From Dryococelus australis (Eukaryota; Arthropoda; Insecta; Phasmatodea; Phasmatidae), in contig CM057003.1 in the NCBI GenBank assembly GCA_029891345.1, positions 5,684,709-5,748,708 of the forward strand: a stretch of DNA of 64,000 bases, read 5' to 3'. The translations under genes and the position numbers were made by a program. Of the stretch, positions 33,746-46,707 are shown one piece after another. Position 1 is the stretch's first letter. The number at the start of each line of letters is the position of its first letter. Below the pieces are notes generated by a model that did not search any database, was not told the DNA's origin, and saw only the letters and a program-made list of their open reading frames with translations.

Positions 33746-34168
33746 AGGCTGTTCACGGTAAAGCGAGCTCTTTTGAAAACCCTGTTTAGTATTTACTTGT
33801 AGCACGTTGTGTGTTAACCTGCCTTATGTAAACTTAACATAGCCATGGGCCTCATCATTTTGTTCATGCGTCGGTCAAGACAAACTGTGAAATTATTAGA
33901 AAAGTAAATATATTACAAATCTGCTCATTTTTACACTTCCAATGCATTAAAAAAACAATAGAAGTCGAAATATATAATTTAAGTTATCACATTTAGTTAC
34001 CTAACACTTTTTATTCTACGCTAAGATATGGAACTACTTTCCATCCCGTGTTACCAACTTTACTGGACGCATGTGACCCAGTACACCCGTTAAAATACAT
34101 GCATGCAGTGACAGTGATTTCTTTTGTAAGGTTCATTTCAAAAGTGCTCACTTTTTCGTGAACAGCCT
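33746..34168 (+). mobile_element. Family A MITE copy 11, full length
   Basis: GTATAGGCTGTTCACGGTAAAG at the left, CACTTTTTCGTGAACAGCCT at the right. Confidence 0.9.
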
Positions 34169-34230
34169 TTACCTACAGAACTTTCAGCGGTGACTCTATT
34201 ATTTAATTGGGGGCAAATCTGTAGCAATAG

Positions 34231-34480
34231 GGGCCACGGTGGTGTAGTGGCTAATAATTCTCCAACCGTTTTCGATTCACGGCGGACTCCCTCCCGGACT
34301 TTCACATGTGGGAATAGTGCCGGACGATGCCGTTGGTCGGCGGATTTTCTCGGGGATATCCCGTTTCCCCCTGCCCTTGCATTCTGGCATTGCTCCATTC
34401 TCACCTCGCTTCACCCTCATCGGTTCTCAAGAGTTCGATGTTAAGAGCCGCCCAGATCTCTCCGCTCTACTTTCGAAATT
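34231..34480 (+). mobile_element. tRNA-derived SINE, diverged head
   Basis: Starts GGGCCACGGTGGTGTAGTGG; the Pol III boxes are degraded. The body GGACGATGCCGTTGGTCGGCG and tail CGCCCAGATCTCTCCGCTC match the consensus well. Confidence 0.85.
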
Positions 34481-35077
34481 AATGTTTACTTTATATTGTT
34501 AGAGATGGTGGTTTATCGCGAAAAAAAAAAAAGTGGACTGTTTGCTAGGATTCAACGTACTGTTCACATGTCCGACAGTTTTGTTTCTTCATTGGCTGTC
34601 GTGCATGTATGAAGCTACTATCTTATTTTACTGGACCAATCAGGATTCTGATACTATAAGGCAGATCGTTTGTACTTGGTCGCAGACAACTTATCTGAGT
34701 CAAAATCTTGTTCATTCAATCGTGAAAGAATAAATTAGTTGGAGTGTTGTTGAAAATATGTTGGCTCAAAAATTTTCACGATTTTCCATCATCTCTATAT
34801 ATTGTTCATCACAAAACATCACACCTACAGATATTTACTATTAATTAACGCAGTCTGTCGTAGCCCACTGTCAGTTGTAAAGTTAAATTGTAGAACTTTT
34901 ACGATACTCTTAAGCCTATTTATACATCTTAGAGATCTTTTAGTTGTTGGCATACACTTGGCATTGATTTGATGCAGATGAAGCCCATTGAATGATACTT
35001 AAAAAATTAACACATGTAAGGTAGCATTGCTGTTGGCCGAGGCGTGAGACATTTTCACTTAGGTTTTCGATTGGTAT
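34481..35077. other. AT-rich DNA without gene
   Basis: Nothing supportable. Confidence 0.5.
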
Positions 35078-35311
35078 AGGCTGTTCACGGTAAAGTGGGC
35101 ACTTTTGACGCCCTAGTTACTTTTTACTTTCAGCCATTTCTTACCATTTAACCACCTTTTAAAATAAATATTGCCATGCAAGTAAGAAACACAGTGTGTT
35201 TATTCCACCGCATTCGGAAGTTAACCTCTAAGAGTACAATAAAACATATATATGGACTACTATTCCAAATTGGAGGGCTCTCAAATCTCCTCACTTCACT
35301 GTAAATATCCT
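35078..35311 (+). mobile_element. Family F MITE
   Basis: TATAGGCTGTTCACGGTAAAG at the left, CACTTCACTGTAAATATCCTATA at the right. It shares ACCACCTTTT, AATATTGCCATGCA and CGCATTCGGAAGTTAAC with the other F copies. Confidence 0.85.
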
Positions 35312-36777
35312 ATAATCACTAAAGCTGCTGCCAAGAAAATTACCTATGTCAAGTACGGGCATTAAAAATACAGTGAATTTTTATTGTATAATGCACTGGA
35401 CAAAATAAGTGAAATGTTACTGAATTCGAAAGGATCTAAACGAATTTGTTTTGAAATTTAGACTAAATACATTTATGGTAGTTCGTTAGTGCACACTACA
35501 GCCTAGTAGACAAGAAGGAAAGGAGATAAGCAAAGCGTTCATAGCAGGAACTAGGTCGCCGGTTGTAAGTTAACATGGCGTTCTCCGATAAGGTTTAATC
35601 AATAAGTGGATAAAGCAAACTACTGATTACAGCTTACACCTAAACTTTATTAAACGCCACTTGAAGTACAAGACGCGAAAAATTCGTTTCAATAACGTTC
35701 ATATTATATTCATAGTTTGCTACTGATGTACTCAACTGTGCATACGTTGCAAAATCATTCAGTTTGAAAAAATCCCCAATAGACTCCCCAAATCACCACC
35801 AGATAATCCTGGAGCTTACTGTGGAGCAAGTGTAATTTGGATAACAGTTACTTATACCCAAGGTGTTCCCAAACGACTTTTAACTGGAACTTACAGTGTT
35901 AATGTAGCACCACAGAGGGTTTTTCCTTCACTACGGGGAAAAGAAAATAGAATTGTAGTATTACAAAATAAAGTCTTGCTGCTTATACAGTTGACCATTG
36001 TGCAACATCTATACCGTTTTGTCTCTGATATAAATAGGTCTATGGCTTATATTTCTAAGCTTGTAACCACATTTACACAAGCGTGAGAGTTAAATAACTA
36101 TATTTCAGTTGTACTTTTTCTTACTATCGACCATAGTAAATGAATTGTACTTTTAGTAAACTACTTAGACAAGCGTAGTTTATGATAAATTAGTAAATAT
36201 GGTTAAAATAATTAATTAATATGCGTTCTGTGATGACAGCAGAGTGATTACCGCAGACCTGTAGTCGAATTTAAGGTGATTTTGATAAAATATCACATTA
36301 ATATCATACTGTGATAAAGCTCGCAGACAAAATAACAAAAAGAGCAGAGGCCATGGAAACACTAACACTGAATGTTTTATTTTTCTGAATTAAAAAATGA
36401 TATATATGAAGCGTACTTTCAACACTTCAGTTAATTACGCCTCAATTCATTTACAAAAAAAAATTTGAACTTTTGATTTGCATACACGACGCATTCAACG
36501 ACTCACTTAAAAATACGAAGCATTAATTACAATATACCAGTTCGCGAATAAGAAAAAATCAAGACTTGTTTTTAAAGTAACATATATATTTTTCGGCGTA
36601 TTAGGTGGAATACTTTGAGTTACGCCTGAAATCGTGAAAACAAGACACAAAAGTGTAAAAGAAAGTGAAATTGGTTCTATTTGAAAACAGTTGCATCTTT
36701 CTGGTCATTGCGGTGGCTGAATAAAACTGATTTATATGTTCACTTTGTGGGGTTGTAAAATAGCTGACCTACTTGTG
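35312..36777. other. AT-rich DNA without gene
   Basis: No ORF, island or repeat that I can support. It ends at the left edge of the giant palindrome. Confidence 0.5.
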
Positions 36778-39117
36778 AATAGTAGAGGCGTGCGGATTAT
36801 GAAACAAAGGGGATGCCGCCTATTTTGATTGACATAATTAATTTAATATCAACTTGATTGAAAGTGTTAAGTAAATATATTTAAAGGGGCAATTAAAATG
36901 GAATGGGTTGATTAAACGAAACGGGTAAAATTTATTGAAAGGGTTAAATTTAATTTAATGGTTAAATGTATTGAAAGGGTTAATTTTCTTATGTTTGTGT
37001 TTGGTGCAAGAGAGTACGAAGTGTCAATTTTAATATTTTCTTTATTTTTTTTTTGTTGTGGGGACCAGGAGATCTGGTACAACTTCACCCTGTGAGCTCC
37101 AGCACATGACTGAGGTGTGGCATGTTGGAACAAGGTATAAATATGAAGAGTTTAGTGCAAGAGTGGTCTAAATGTATTTTTTTTTGTTTGGTAGTGATCT
37201 TGCTCATATATGGTGTTGCTACATAGGCGACTTTGAATGTAGGCACTATTCCAAATGAATAACAACATTGCACAGGAGAAATTCAGAGAGTTTAAATGAG
37301 TTATATATATGATTAAATAACACAAGCGAGAGAATTATAGCGAACGAACACAACTACATGAGTGTCAGTATGGAAATAACGATCTACAGCAAAATGTCCC
37401 TATAAAATAAACAAACACAATAACAAGATATATGACACTACCTGACGCCTCTCGCACATACCTTACACGTCTGTCTGCCTGTGATTTTGTGAGGAGGAAT
37501 TTTAGAAATGTAATACTTATGTAAAAATAAATTAATTGATTAACATGTGTAATGAAATTACACCTCTTTCAAAATGTGTCTGTCATTCATCTAGTCCAAG
37601 CTTCTATGAGCAACTGAAGATGGCAGCCACTGGATACAGGGGTGCAGAAGGCTCCTGACCTCCCTCACCCATCGCCAGAGCATGCTACTCTGTCATGAGG
37701 TTACTCATCCGTCTGCCCTAGATTGTCAATTTTTTGGCAATGTAACAAAATGGCAACGACTGCCTACATAAGGCCACATCGCTCCCGAACTCCCTGCACC
37801 CCTACCTAACACCATGCCTCCCAAGAGCGATGTACCATGAGGTCAAGAACCCAGACCATCCCTCCCACCCCACCAACACAGAGTTCGTTTTCGCCCAAAA
37901 AATCAGTATCTTCTCCAAGGCCAATCACACCCAGCCCTTGTCAATGACCGCATCTTCGGCAATCAGTACCCTCCCCTCCTAACCCCTCCAATGCAGATCT
38001 CATTTTTGTTGTTTCCAAAGCTCCGGGACATGCACCCTAGTATCGATCTAACAGTGCAAGAATCTGTTTAATGGCAAACACCCCTCTCCACCCACACTAC
38101 CCAAGAACTGTCTCTTCCAATGCAGCGCTTCAGAAAACTCATTCTCCTCATGGTCAGAAAGGGTTTTATCAGTTGACTGCCCTTGTCCACGGAGGGCACT
38201 ATCGATTCAAGGTCACATTCTACCCCCTCCCCTTACAGCACTCAAGTGACATGTCTTTCGAATATCTCGGGAACTGGCTCATCGTGGAGGTCTGGTCCTT
38301 CATCCCCAGAGTGCTACCTTGGCTATAAATGGAGGTTTGCTTCAAGGTCATAGTGATGGTTTCCCTAGGGAGGTTCAGTGGATTTTGAAATGACCTGGGC
38401 TATTCGCCTCCTCCCTACAAACTGTGACTTTGACTTGGAGACTGAAGCTTCCTTACATTACTCGAGGCACAAGAGGTTTACATATTCCCAGCTAAATAAA
38501 ATTTTGCTACCATACTCCTGCCAATAAAACTTTATTTTACCTCATCACTAAGAATTGCGTTCCAATTGTCAACACACAATAAATTCAATTCAAAAATATA
38601 TTAAGTTTTACAGCAAACTTTATTCCTGTTTATAGCAACTATTATTCCCGCTTTTCCAACAACTTTTAACTAATAAATGATTCATTTTTATACCGACACA
38701 GCTATAAGACAATTTTTTTGCAAGTAATATCAAACATGCATCTTTATTCAATTTTTTACTATTACAATGTAAGCAAATACCCTAGTTAAACTTTACTTTT
38801 CAAACATTAAAAACATATGTTAAACTTGTTCGATGAGTCTTATACTTCCAATCTCTTTTTCTAAAAATATGTTATGTGTAGTTTTCTCATGTTTGGATTT
38901 CTACCATAATATATATATAATATATATATAATTACATATTTTTGTCCCTAGAAAATATATATCGATGTGATATTACTGAAATAATATGATTCTAGCTTGA
39001 AATGACTGTTATTGGAGCTGAAATTCGTTAAATTTCACTATATTTCAACTTATTTACCTAAAAGGGCAAATTTAGCTTAAATTTAAAGGACAATGGCAGT
39101 CATTTTGTGTCCATATA

Positions 39118-39127
39118 TTATATAAGG
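39118..39127 (+). promoter_or_regulatory. TATA box, left arm
   Basis: TTATATAAGG lies 57 bases before the left-arm reading frame and is mirrored at 43421-43430 in the right arm. Conservation in both arms supports a real core promoter. Confidence 0.6.
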
Positions 39128-39174
39128 AGGGTAAATTTTTTCTCAGTGTTAACTCGGCATTTGCTAAGGTCACT

Positions 39175-40700
39175 TTGTGTGCACATGCGTGCATGTGCAT
39201 AGCATTAGGACTAGCAAACCTTATTGCATTTACTACAATGCCAGGCATCCACTACAACTCCAGGCAGCAATCACATTTACTACAGCTCCAGATGTCCAAT
39301 ACAATGGCAGGTGTCTACAACAACTTGAACATACATCATCTAGATCTACAAGAGATTTCATTTCTCCATCAGGTCGCAATAGGTACAATGCATCAAGGTT
39401 ACTGTTGTGGCAATTGTGACTCAGAATGTGTTGAAATGTTCAACGCTATTTTAGCTTACGAGAAGGAAACAACATTATTGAGTTTAAACTGCTCCCAACT
39501 GCGAGTGTTGTTGAAATAATTTATAATTAATTTTGTGTGCCATACATTAAAACTAGTGTATCCATTACTGTCTGAACATTTATAAGCTATTCACCATGTG
39601 ATGACTGTCCTTACAGCATGCTTGCCTTTTATAATGATGGAAACTTGCATCATATGTGAAGGGAATGTATGTCATCCAGGCTGGAACAGCTACTTGACAC
39701 TAGAATCATTCCAGATGTTGTAATGGACGATTCAGGCATTGATGAAGTTGATTCCGAGGCAAGGACTGTCAACTCTTAAAATTTATATGAGAGAGACTTT
39801 TTGTAAATAGTGTATAAAGAAATTTACGTTAAAAAAATGTGCTATGCTCAGGGTTTCGAAAACTACCAAGACAACTCCTTTGTAATAAAGGGGCTTGCAA
39901 TTTCTTATGCAACCAACACTAATGGCACTAAAGTATCATACTTTAAATCTCCCAGACCTTGGTATAGTTTAAAACCTGAAGTTAAAATAATGTTCCAGAA
40001 CAGACTTACGAGATACATAACCTGAAATGGGAGTCTGGTGACATAGCTTCCGAAAAACATTTTCAATGTGTAAATGATGCGCTACTTGAAGACTATCCCA
40101 TATATGTGCTTAGAAAAATCCTGAAGGAAACTAAAAAAAAGCTTTATCCAATGCAGAAGTAATAAATATCAGAAGATACCATGACTCTTCGAGTATTAAT
40201 TCAAATGTCAAATGCTATAATACTAATCACTGTGAACAAAAAAAACATGCTGCTCACAAAGTAAAAGCAAAGCTTTACGAGAATATCTGTACTATCATCC
40301 TACCTGTGTGTAGTGAGAGATATTAATTTTTCGAAAAAAAAAGGTTTGTTCCAGGTATTGTAAGATTTTGAAAAAATGGAGAAATTCGACCCAGACAAGA
40401 TGTATTCCAGTATTTTTTGAGGACACCAGAAAGTATAGTTCCAGTATGTAGGCAATATATACTTTTAAACACAGATGTGTAACAGAGATGAACATTGGAA
40501 TATCGCAGAAAGTTTTGGAGAAAGCATGTATACAGAACAAGTGTTGTGTGATGAAGAAGACTACTGTATTTTATATATGGCCTGACAGCAAGCTACCCTG
40601 TTCTTCTTGGGACCTATGTTTTAAAAATCGAAGTGTAGAAATAACCAAAGAACCAGGTTTTCAACTAATAAAATATAAATTGATTAGAGAATTTTAAAAC
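39175..40700 (+). pseudogene. Left-arm copy of the palindrome's protein gene, decayed
   Basis: Unrecognised protein. Blocks in order: CAHACMCIALGL (39180), HQGYCCGNCDSECVEMFNAIL (39390-39450), LEQLLDTRIIPDVV (39675-39720), NYQDNSFVIKGLAISYAT (39855-39910), EQTYEIHNLKWESGDIAS (about 40000-40060), VNDALLEDYP (40070-40100), and a CSSWDLCF segment (40600-40630). They fall in different frames with stops between, so the copy is dead as it stands; introns could explain some breaks. Every block has a counterpart in the right arm. The cysteines in CCGNCDSEC hint at a metal site. No domain that I know fits, and the copy stops at the loop. Confidence 0.55.
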
Positions 40701-40889
40701 ACATCCACCTTATGGACTGAAACATGAAATAATAAGGAACACATCATGCAAATACAAGGCAGTAGTGCACTTCTATGAGCTCCATGTTGAATGTGGGACT
40801 GTGAAGTTTGGAACAACATTGTTTGTGTCAGTAAATTTGATATAACAAAGGTGTTGTTTTACCATAAACTGGGAAAACTTGCTTCAATA

Positions 40890-41860
40890 TAAATTTGTTA
40901 TGTATTTTCTTAATATTTAATCCAGGTCCCCTTCTTGACCTCTCCTTTCAAGGAGGGAGCATTTCTTATGCCCTGGTTTTAACCTATCTGATGCACACAA
41001 ATGTATTTATGTGTAGGGGCATGCAAAACAATGCTTTCTACCTAACCATAATATGATTCAACATAATGAGAGTACACATATTCAATACTATATGGAAGAG
41101 GTGTGGTTGCAGTTATATAAAACACTGGCCATTTCTTGTTGTCACCACACTGTATGAGTTTGTGACTCTTTTCATCCCCAAGAGAAAAATATATTACTTT
41201 AAAGTGAAAAATATTATCTCAAGTCTCCATTAATTCTCGAAAAAGTCTGTTGCACCATAGGGCATAAGTTAAATTGGACTTTCCTTGTTTTACACTGGCA
41301 TAATGATTTGCACAAAAAAATACCTTATGTTGCTACTATGACATCCAACACTCAACTGAGAACAAAAACTGAGAAGAATTAGCAAGGAACAATGTATGTA
41401 TATTGATAAATTATTTCTCTCTAAATTTGCAAGAGAAGTTAATTCTTAGTCACAGATGTATGTATAATGTTGCTTGTAGTTGCATTGTTCTGTCCAAACA
41501 CTACTTTTAGAGTAATACTCCCTTCACAACTTATATTTAATTTTACTAAATTTTGGATGTTAGTGAATTCTTCACCTTCCATATACCATACTAATTTAGT
41601 TAAAACTAATCACCAGATCTGCATCAAGTCTTAAATTATAGACTACACACTTGTGTCCAATGCAATCTGCAACTTCTTTGTACTTACATTCAGGACTGAT
41701 TATTGAAAAACTTCAATGTTCATCTCCGTTGCACATCTGTATCTGTAGTGGACTATCTTCATCTTCAATTCTAAACCACACTTGCCCATATCCTGGAGTA
41801 ACACTAGCGTACTGAAGTGGAGTCAAGCCTCTCCATCATACCTGAAGCTGTGGTGTACAA
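40890..41860. other. Loop of the palindrome
   Basis: No inverted partner. The right-arm gene runs into it from the right (to about 41600, minus strand). The rest is AT-rich and non-coding. Confidence 0.7.
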
Positions 41861-43394
41861 TTTTCTCTTTATATAGTAGCATGTTCTTCCACCTCTTCAA
41901 AGACAACATTGTTATATCAAATTTGCTGACACAAACAATGCTGTTCCAAACATGACAGTCCCACATTCCACATGGTGTTCGCAGAAGTCTGCTACTGCTT
42001 TGTATCTGTATGATGTGTTGCTTATTATTAAATGTTTCAATCCATAAGGTGGAGGTGTCATAAAATTCTCTGAACAATTTATATTTTATTTGATGAAGAC
42101 CTGGTTCTTGGGTTATTTCTAAACTGTGATTATTAAAACATAGGTCCCAAGAAGAACAGGGTAGTTCGCTGTGAGGCCACATATTAAAAACAAGACAGTC
42201 TTCTTCTTCATCACACAATACTTGTTCTGTATGCATGCTTTCTTCGCAACTTTTGCGAAATTACATGTTCACCTCTGTTACACATCTGTGTTTGAAAGTA
42301 TACATTGCCTAGAGACTGGAACCATACTTTCTTGTGTCCTCCAAAAATACTGAAATACATCTTCTCTGGGTCGAATTTCTCAATTTTTTCGAAGACTTAC
42401 ATACCTGGATAGTCTTCGAGTAGCTCATCATTTACATATTGAACATGTTTTTGTAAGCTATGTCACCAGACTCCCATTTCAGTTTATATAACTCACAAGT
42501 CTGTTCCCGGAACATCATTTTAACTTCAGGTTTTAAACTGTACCAAGGTCTGGGAGATTAGAGTCATTACTGTCGGTTGCATAAGAAATAGCAAGCCCCT
42601 TTATTACAAAGGAGTTGACTTGGTAGTTTTCGAAACCCTGAGCATAGCACATCATTTCTTATGTAAATTTATTTATACACTATTTACAAAATGTCTCTCT
42701 AATATAAATTTTATAAGATGACAGTGCTTGCCTCGGAATCTACTTCATCGACTCCTGAATTGTCAATTACAACATCTGGAATGATTCTAGTTTCAATTAG
42801 CTGTTCCAGCCTGCGCGACATACAATCCTTCCGCATATGTTGCAAGTTCCCATTATTAGGAAAGACATGTATGCCATAAGGTCAGTCATTGCATGGCAAA
42901 TAGAATACATTATCCTTTTCAGCTTGTAAATGTTCATCAAGGAACGGATACACAAGATTTAATTTGTGACCTGCAAAAGAAATTATGAATTCTTTTGGCA
43001 GCACTCGCAGTTGGGAGCAGTCTAAACTAAATAATGTTTTCGCCTTCCCATAACCTAAAATCGCATTGAACTTTTCAACACATTCAGAGTCACAATTGTC
43101 ACAGCAGGTACCTTGATGCATTGTACCTGTTGGGAGCTTATACAGAGATGAAATAATTTGTATATTTTAGATGATGTATGTTCAAGTTGTTGTATGCACA
43201 TGTTGTATTGGATGTCTGGAGCTGTAGTAAATGTGATGGCTGCCTGGAGTTGTAGTGGATGCCTGTTTTAGTGGATACCTGATGTTGTAATACATGTATG
43301 GCATCAGAGTAAATGCCCTAAGTCTCACTAGTGCTAATGCTATGCACATGCATGCATATGCACACAAAGTGCCCTTAGCAGATGCCAAGTTCAC
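41600..43394 (-). pseudogene. Right-arm copy of the palindrome's protein gene, extends into loop
   Basis: The minus-strand gene mirrors the left arm: CAYACMCIALAL near 43350, HQGTCCDNCDSECVEKFNAIL with ECS QLRVLPKEF-like continuation (42882-43121), the ETRIIPDVV block near 42790, NYQVNSFVIKGLAISYAT near 42620, KLKWESGDIAYK near 42470, ELLEDYP near 42420. A 137-codon ATG frame follows (41823-42236, with LPCSSWDLCF). Past the arm boundary the coding trace goes on into the loop (VTPGYGQVWFRIEDEDS, then CVVYNLRLDADLVISF, ending about 41600). Inside it a motif repeats: KVWFQ...QTQMCNRGEH near 42310 and QVWFR...QIQMCNGDEH near 41740. Frame shifts remain, so it is probably inactive. This is the only copy with a 3' end. 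Function unknown; a transposase is the obvious guess, with no catalytic motif identified. Confidence 0.55.
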
Positions 43395-43420
43395 ACTGAG
43401 AAAGAATTTAATTTATCCCT

Positions 43421-43430
43421 CCTTATATAG
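43421..43430 (-). promoter_or_regulatory. TATA box, right arm
   Basis: CTATATAAGG on the minus strand, the mirror of 39118-39127, about 30 bases before the region that aligns with the left-arm gene start. Confidence 0.6.
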
Positions 43431-43968
43431 TAAATGGATACAAAATGGCTGCTATTTTCCTTCAAATTTAGGTTAAATTTGCCCGTTTAGATAAATCAGT
43501 TGAAATATCACGAAATCTAACAGATTTCAGCTCCAATAGCAGCCATTTCAAGCTGGAATCGTATTATTTTAGCAATATCATGTCGATATTTATTTTCTAG
43601 AGACAAGAATTTGAACATATGTATATGCATTATATGGCAGAAATTCAAAAGTGGAAAAACTACACATAACATATTTTTAGAAAACACATTGAAAGTATAA
43701 GACTTATCGAACAAGTCTGTTTAATGTACGATTTAAATGTTTGAAAAATAAAGCTTAACATGAGTATTTGCTTACATCATATTATTTAAAAATTGAATAA
43801 AGATGTGTGTTTGTAATACTTACATAAATATTTCTAATGGTTGTGGTGGTATGAAAATTAATCATTTATTAGTAATAAGTTGTTGAAAAAATGGCAGTAT
43901 TGTTTGCTGGAAATGGGAGTAAAGTTTGCTGTAAAAGGAATATATGTTTTAATTGAATTTATTGTGTG

Positions 43969-45165
43969 TCGAAGACAGTTACAGTGGACCTCTTGGTCAT
44001 GTATTTTGTATTTTAACGCAGCCTTCTTAGCCTTATGAGCTTACCCCGCTTCGGCCTCCCAATAGGCAGTGGAGAGGAATCACATCCTCTCAGTGCAAGA
44101 AGGCCTGGATTAATGCGACTGGTGGTCAGATCCGATGCCCAAACCTGGCATGTCCACACTTCCTCGCCCCCTATACCATAGAGGTTCTGAGATCCTCGCA
44201 CTCAGAAACAAAATGTGTCATCTGCCGGGGTTCTATCCATACCCCTAGGGCCTTTCCAGGGCACAACCAGACCATGACCTCATAGTGGGGCCGACTGATC
44301 ATCCTGTGCTACCACTCAATTTCCATGACACTTATGGGTTATTCATGGCCGACATTATCCCCCCGAATGGAGTGGCAAGAGGAATTCCCTTCCACACAGA
44401 GGTTGAGAGGACCTCTCTGGGCATTACCTTACACCCACTGAAGGGCTGGCCACACTCCTCTCCCTGGGAGCCACATCCTTAGTGGCAGGGAATTACTATG
44501 ACCCAGAATGGCCACCACCCCGGCGGCCGGACACAAGAGAGCAGTAAGGACCCCTCCTGGGTGTGCAGTTCACCGGGGAAAGTAGCCCTTGCTCTGAAAT
44601 GGAGAGTGTATATCGTATATAGTTGTGTATTCTTCACAGTTTCATCACTGCAGCTAAGCCATTGCTCCCTCGACCACCATGGTATTATGTGACCAATTCT
44701 CAGTTTGAGGAAGGGGGGCATTGACCACACTCCATTCCATGTCTTTGTACTTCTTATTTGAAGTACAGACTTTGGTCCCCAACAGGCTGAGTGCTAAGTG
44801 GTCCAACACCCCGCCAAGTGGTCGAACCTTGGTACCAGCTATTGGTCCAACCATCATGGCAGATACCCCTCGCCAGTCATGAGGAGTCTGGCAACCCACA
44901 GGGAATGGGCGGCATTGCCCGATCTGTTAAGCGACTACCAGGGGTGGCCCAGGAAGCCTTGGGTCACCTTGAATGGAGAGAGGCTATAAAAGATTGTGTG
45001 TGGTGTATACCTAGCTTGGCATACTAAAGCAAAGTACTGCTACACTGCCTATCATGCCCGTGACCTTCCTCCTGTCTACTAAACCCCAGGGATTTCAAAT
45101 CCTGAATAATGCTTCACCCAGGACATACACAACCCTACCCCCATGTGTTGGAGACAATTGGAACA
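43969..45165. mobile_element. 1.2-kb insertion present only in the right arm
   Basis: In the left arm the sequence reads straight across this point (about 38570, AATTGTCAACACACAATAAA). Here TTATTGTGTGTCGAAGACA is followed by 1.2 kb of GC-richer DNA, then GGAGACAATTGG. AGACA at both joints may be a 5-bp target duplication. Short frames in several phases have no recognisable domain, and no terminal inverted repeat was found. Confidence 0.6.
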
Positions 45166-45992
45166 TATTTCTTAGTGGTGAGGAAAAATAAAATTATATT
45201 GGCGGGAGTTTGGTAGCAAAATTTTATTTTGCTGGGATTATGCCAACCTCTTGCACTTCGAAATATGGGAGGAAGCTTCAATCTCCAAGTGGAAATAACA
45301 GTTTGCAGGAAGAGGGGAAATAGCCCAGGTCAGTTCAAAATCCGCTGCTAGGGAAACTGTCGCTTTGACCTTGAAGCAAGCCTCCATTCATAGCCGAGGC
45401 AGCACTCTGAGGGTGAAGGGCCAGACATCTGTGGATCAGCCAATTCTAAAAATATCCGAAAAATGCACCTCTTGAGTGCTGTAAAGGGAAAGTGTAGTGC
45501 ATTGCCTTGAATCGACAGGACAGGGGCAGCCAACAAAAAAAACACTTTCTGACCTGGAGGAGGGCAGGTTTTGCGAAGCGCCATGTTGGAAGGTCCAGTT
45601 CTTGGGTGGTGTAGGTAGAGGGGGTTTTTGCCACTAAACAGGTTCTTGCAGTGTTGGATTGACACCAGGGTGCGTGTCCCGGTGCTTTGGCAACAGCAAA
45701 AACGAACTCTGCATTGGAGAGGTGGAAGGGATTTCCTGGGTTCTTAACCTCTGAGGGGTGGAGGTGGTAGGTGGGGGTGCATGGAGGTCGGGAGCGATGT
45801 GGCTGTATCTAGCCAGTCGTCGATATCGTGGTACATTGCCGAAAAAAATGACAATAGAGGGCAGAGGGATGAGTAACCTCAAGGACAGAGTAGCATGTTC
45901 TGGCGAGGGTTGGGGGAGGTCAGGAGCCATCTACACCCCTGTATCCAGTCGCTGCCATCTTCAGTTGCTCATAGAAGCTTGGACTAGATGAA

Positions 45993-46707
45993 TGTGTACC
46001 TCAATAGCGCCTTTATATACACCGAACTTCGGAGTGTGATAGCTGCGATTCTTGTTAAGCGATATTATATGCTCCGGGGTTCAGGTCTCGTTCACAGTCT
46101 TTAATTTATCATGCGATAGTGCATTTATCGCGTAAACCCCATTTCTGTGTTCAGTAGACGAAACTTCGTAGCATTTTCAACTCGTGTTTTTTTACTACCA
46201 AATGCCGTGAATTTGACAGACTTAATGGGAAAAAAAAATAATTTGTCATACGTCCGTTATTTTTAAATAATTCACTTTTATACATTCACGTACTTGTAGG
46301 ACGAATCGAGTCGTTTATAGTAGCTTTGTAAGGAAATAGGTTGTGTCAGTAATACATTTAAACTCAGCCACGCTCAATTTAACAACTTATAAGCAGGCGC
46401 ACATCATACGACCCAGTCACTCATCGAATGACCTCCAAGGTGGATGGATGTGTTTTCGGTGAGCTGCTGGTGCCATTTCACTATGTGTATTTCTATTGTG
46501 TCTGTTTAAAATTCAACTAGTCTAATTTATATATTAGTATGTATGTCGTAAGTATAAATCTTATCCATTTGTCATGCTAATCGTATGCACATCTATTTCC
46601 GAGTAGCTATAACCTTAGTCACTTGTCAGTCTCCGAACGCACTCCACAAATATATAATCAGGCTCTCGATGTAAGATCGCTTCATTCCTTCACCAGCCTT
46701 CGAGCTA
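45993..46707. other. Second segment found only in the right arm
   Basis: The left arm joins CATTCATCTAG directly to GACAGACACATTTT (37585), while the right arm has about 715 bp between the matching points. Insertion here or deletion in the left arm are equally possible. There is no ORF and no clear duplication at the joints. Confidence 0.55.

Noticed and set aside
42350..42404. 55-nt intron in the right-arm gene (CAG/GTATGTAAGT ... TTTCAG)
   Set aside because: The donor looks good, but the interval itself keeps an open protein-like frame (KFDPEKMYFSIF) that continues into conserved sequence, so it may be coding with a frameshift. Left undecided and not annotated.
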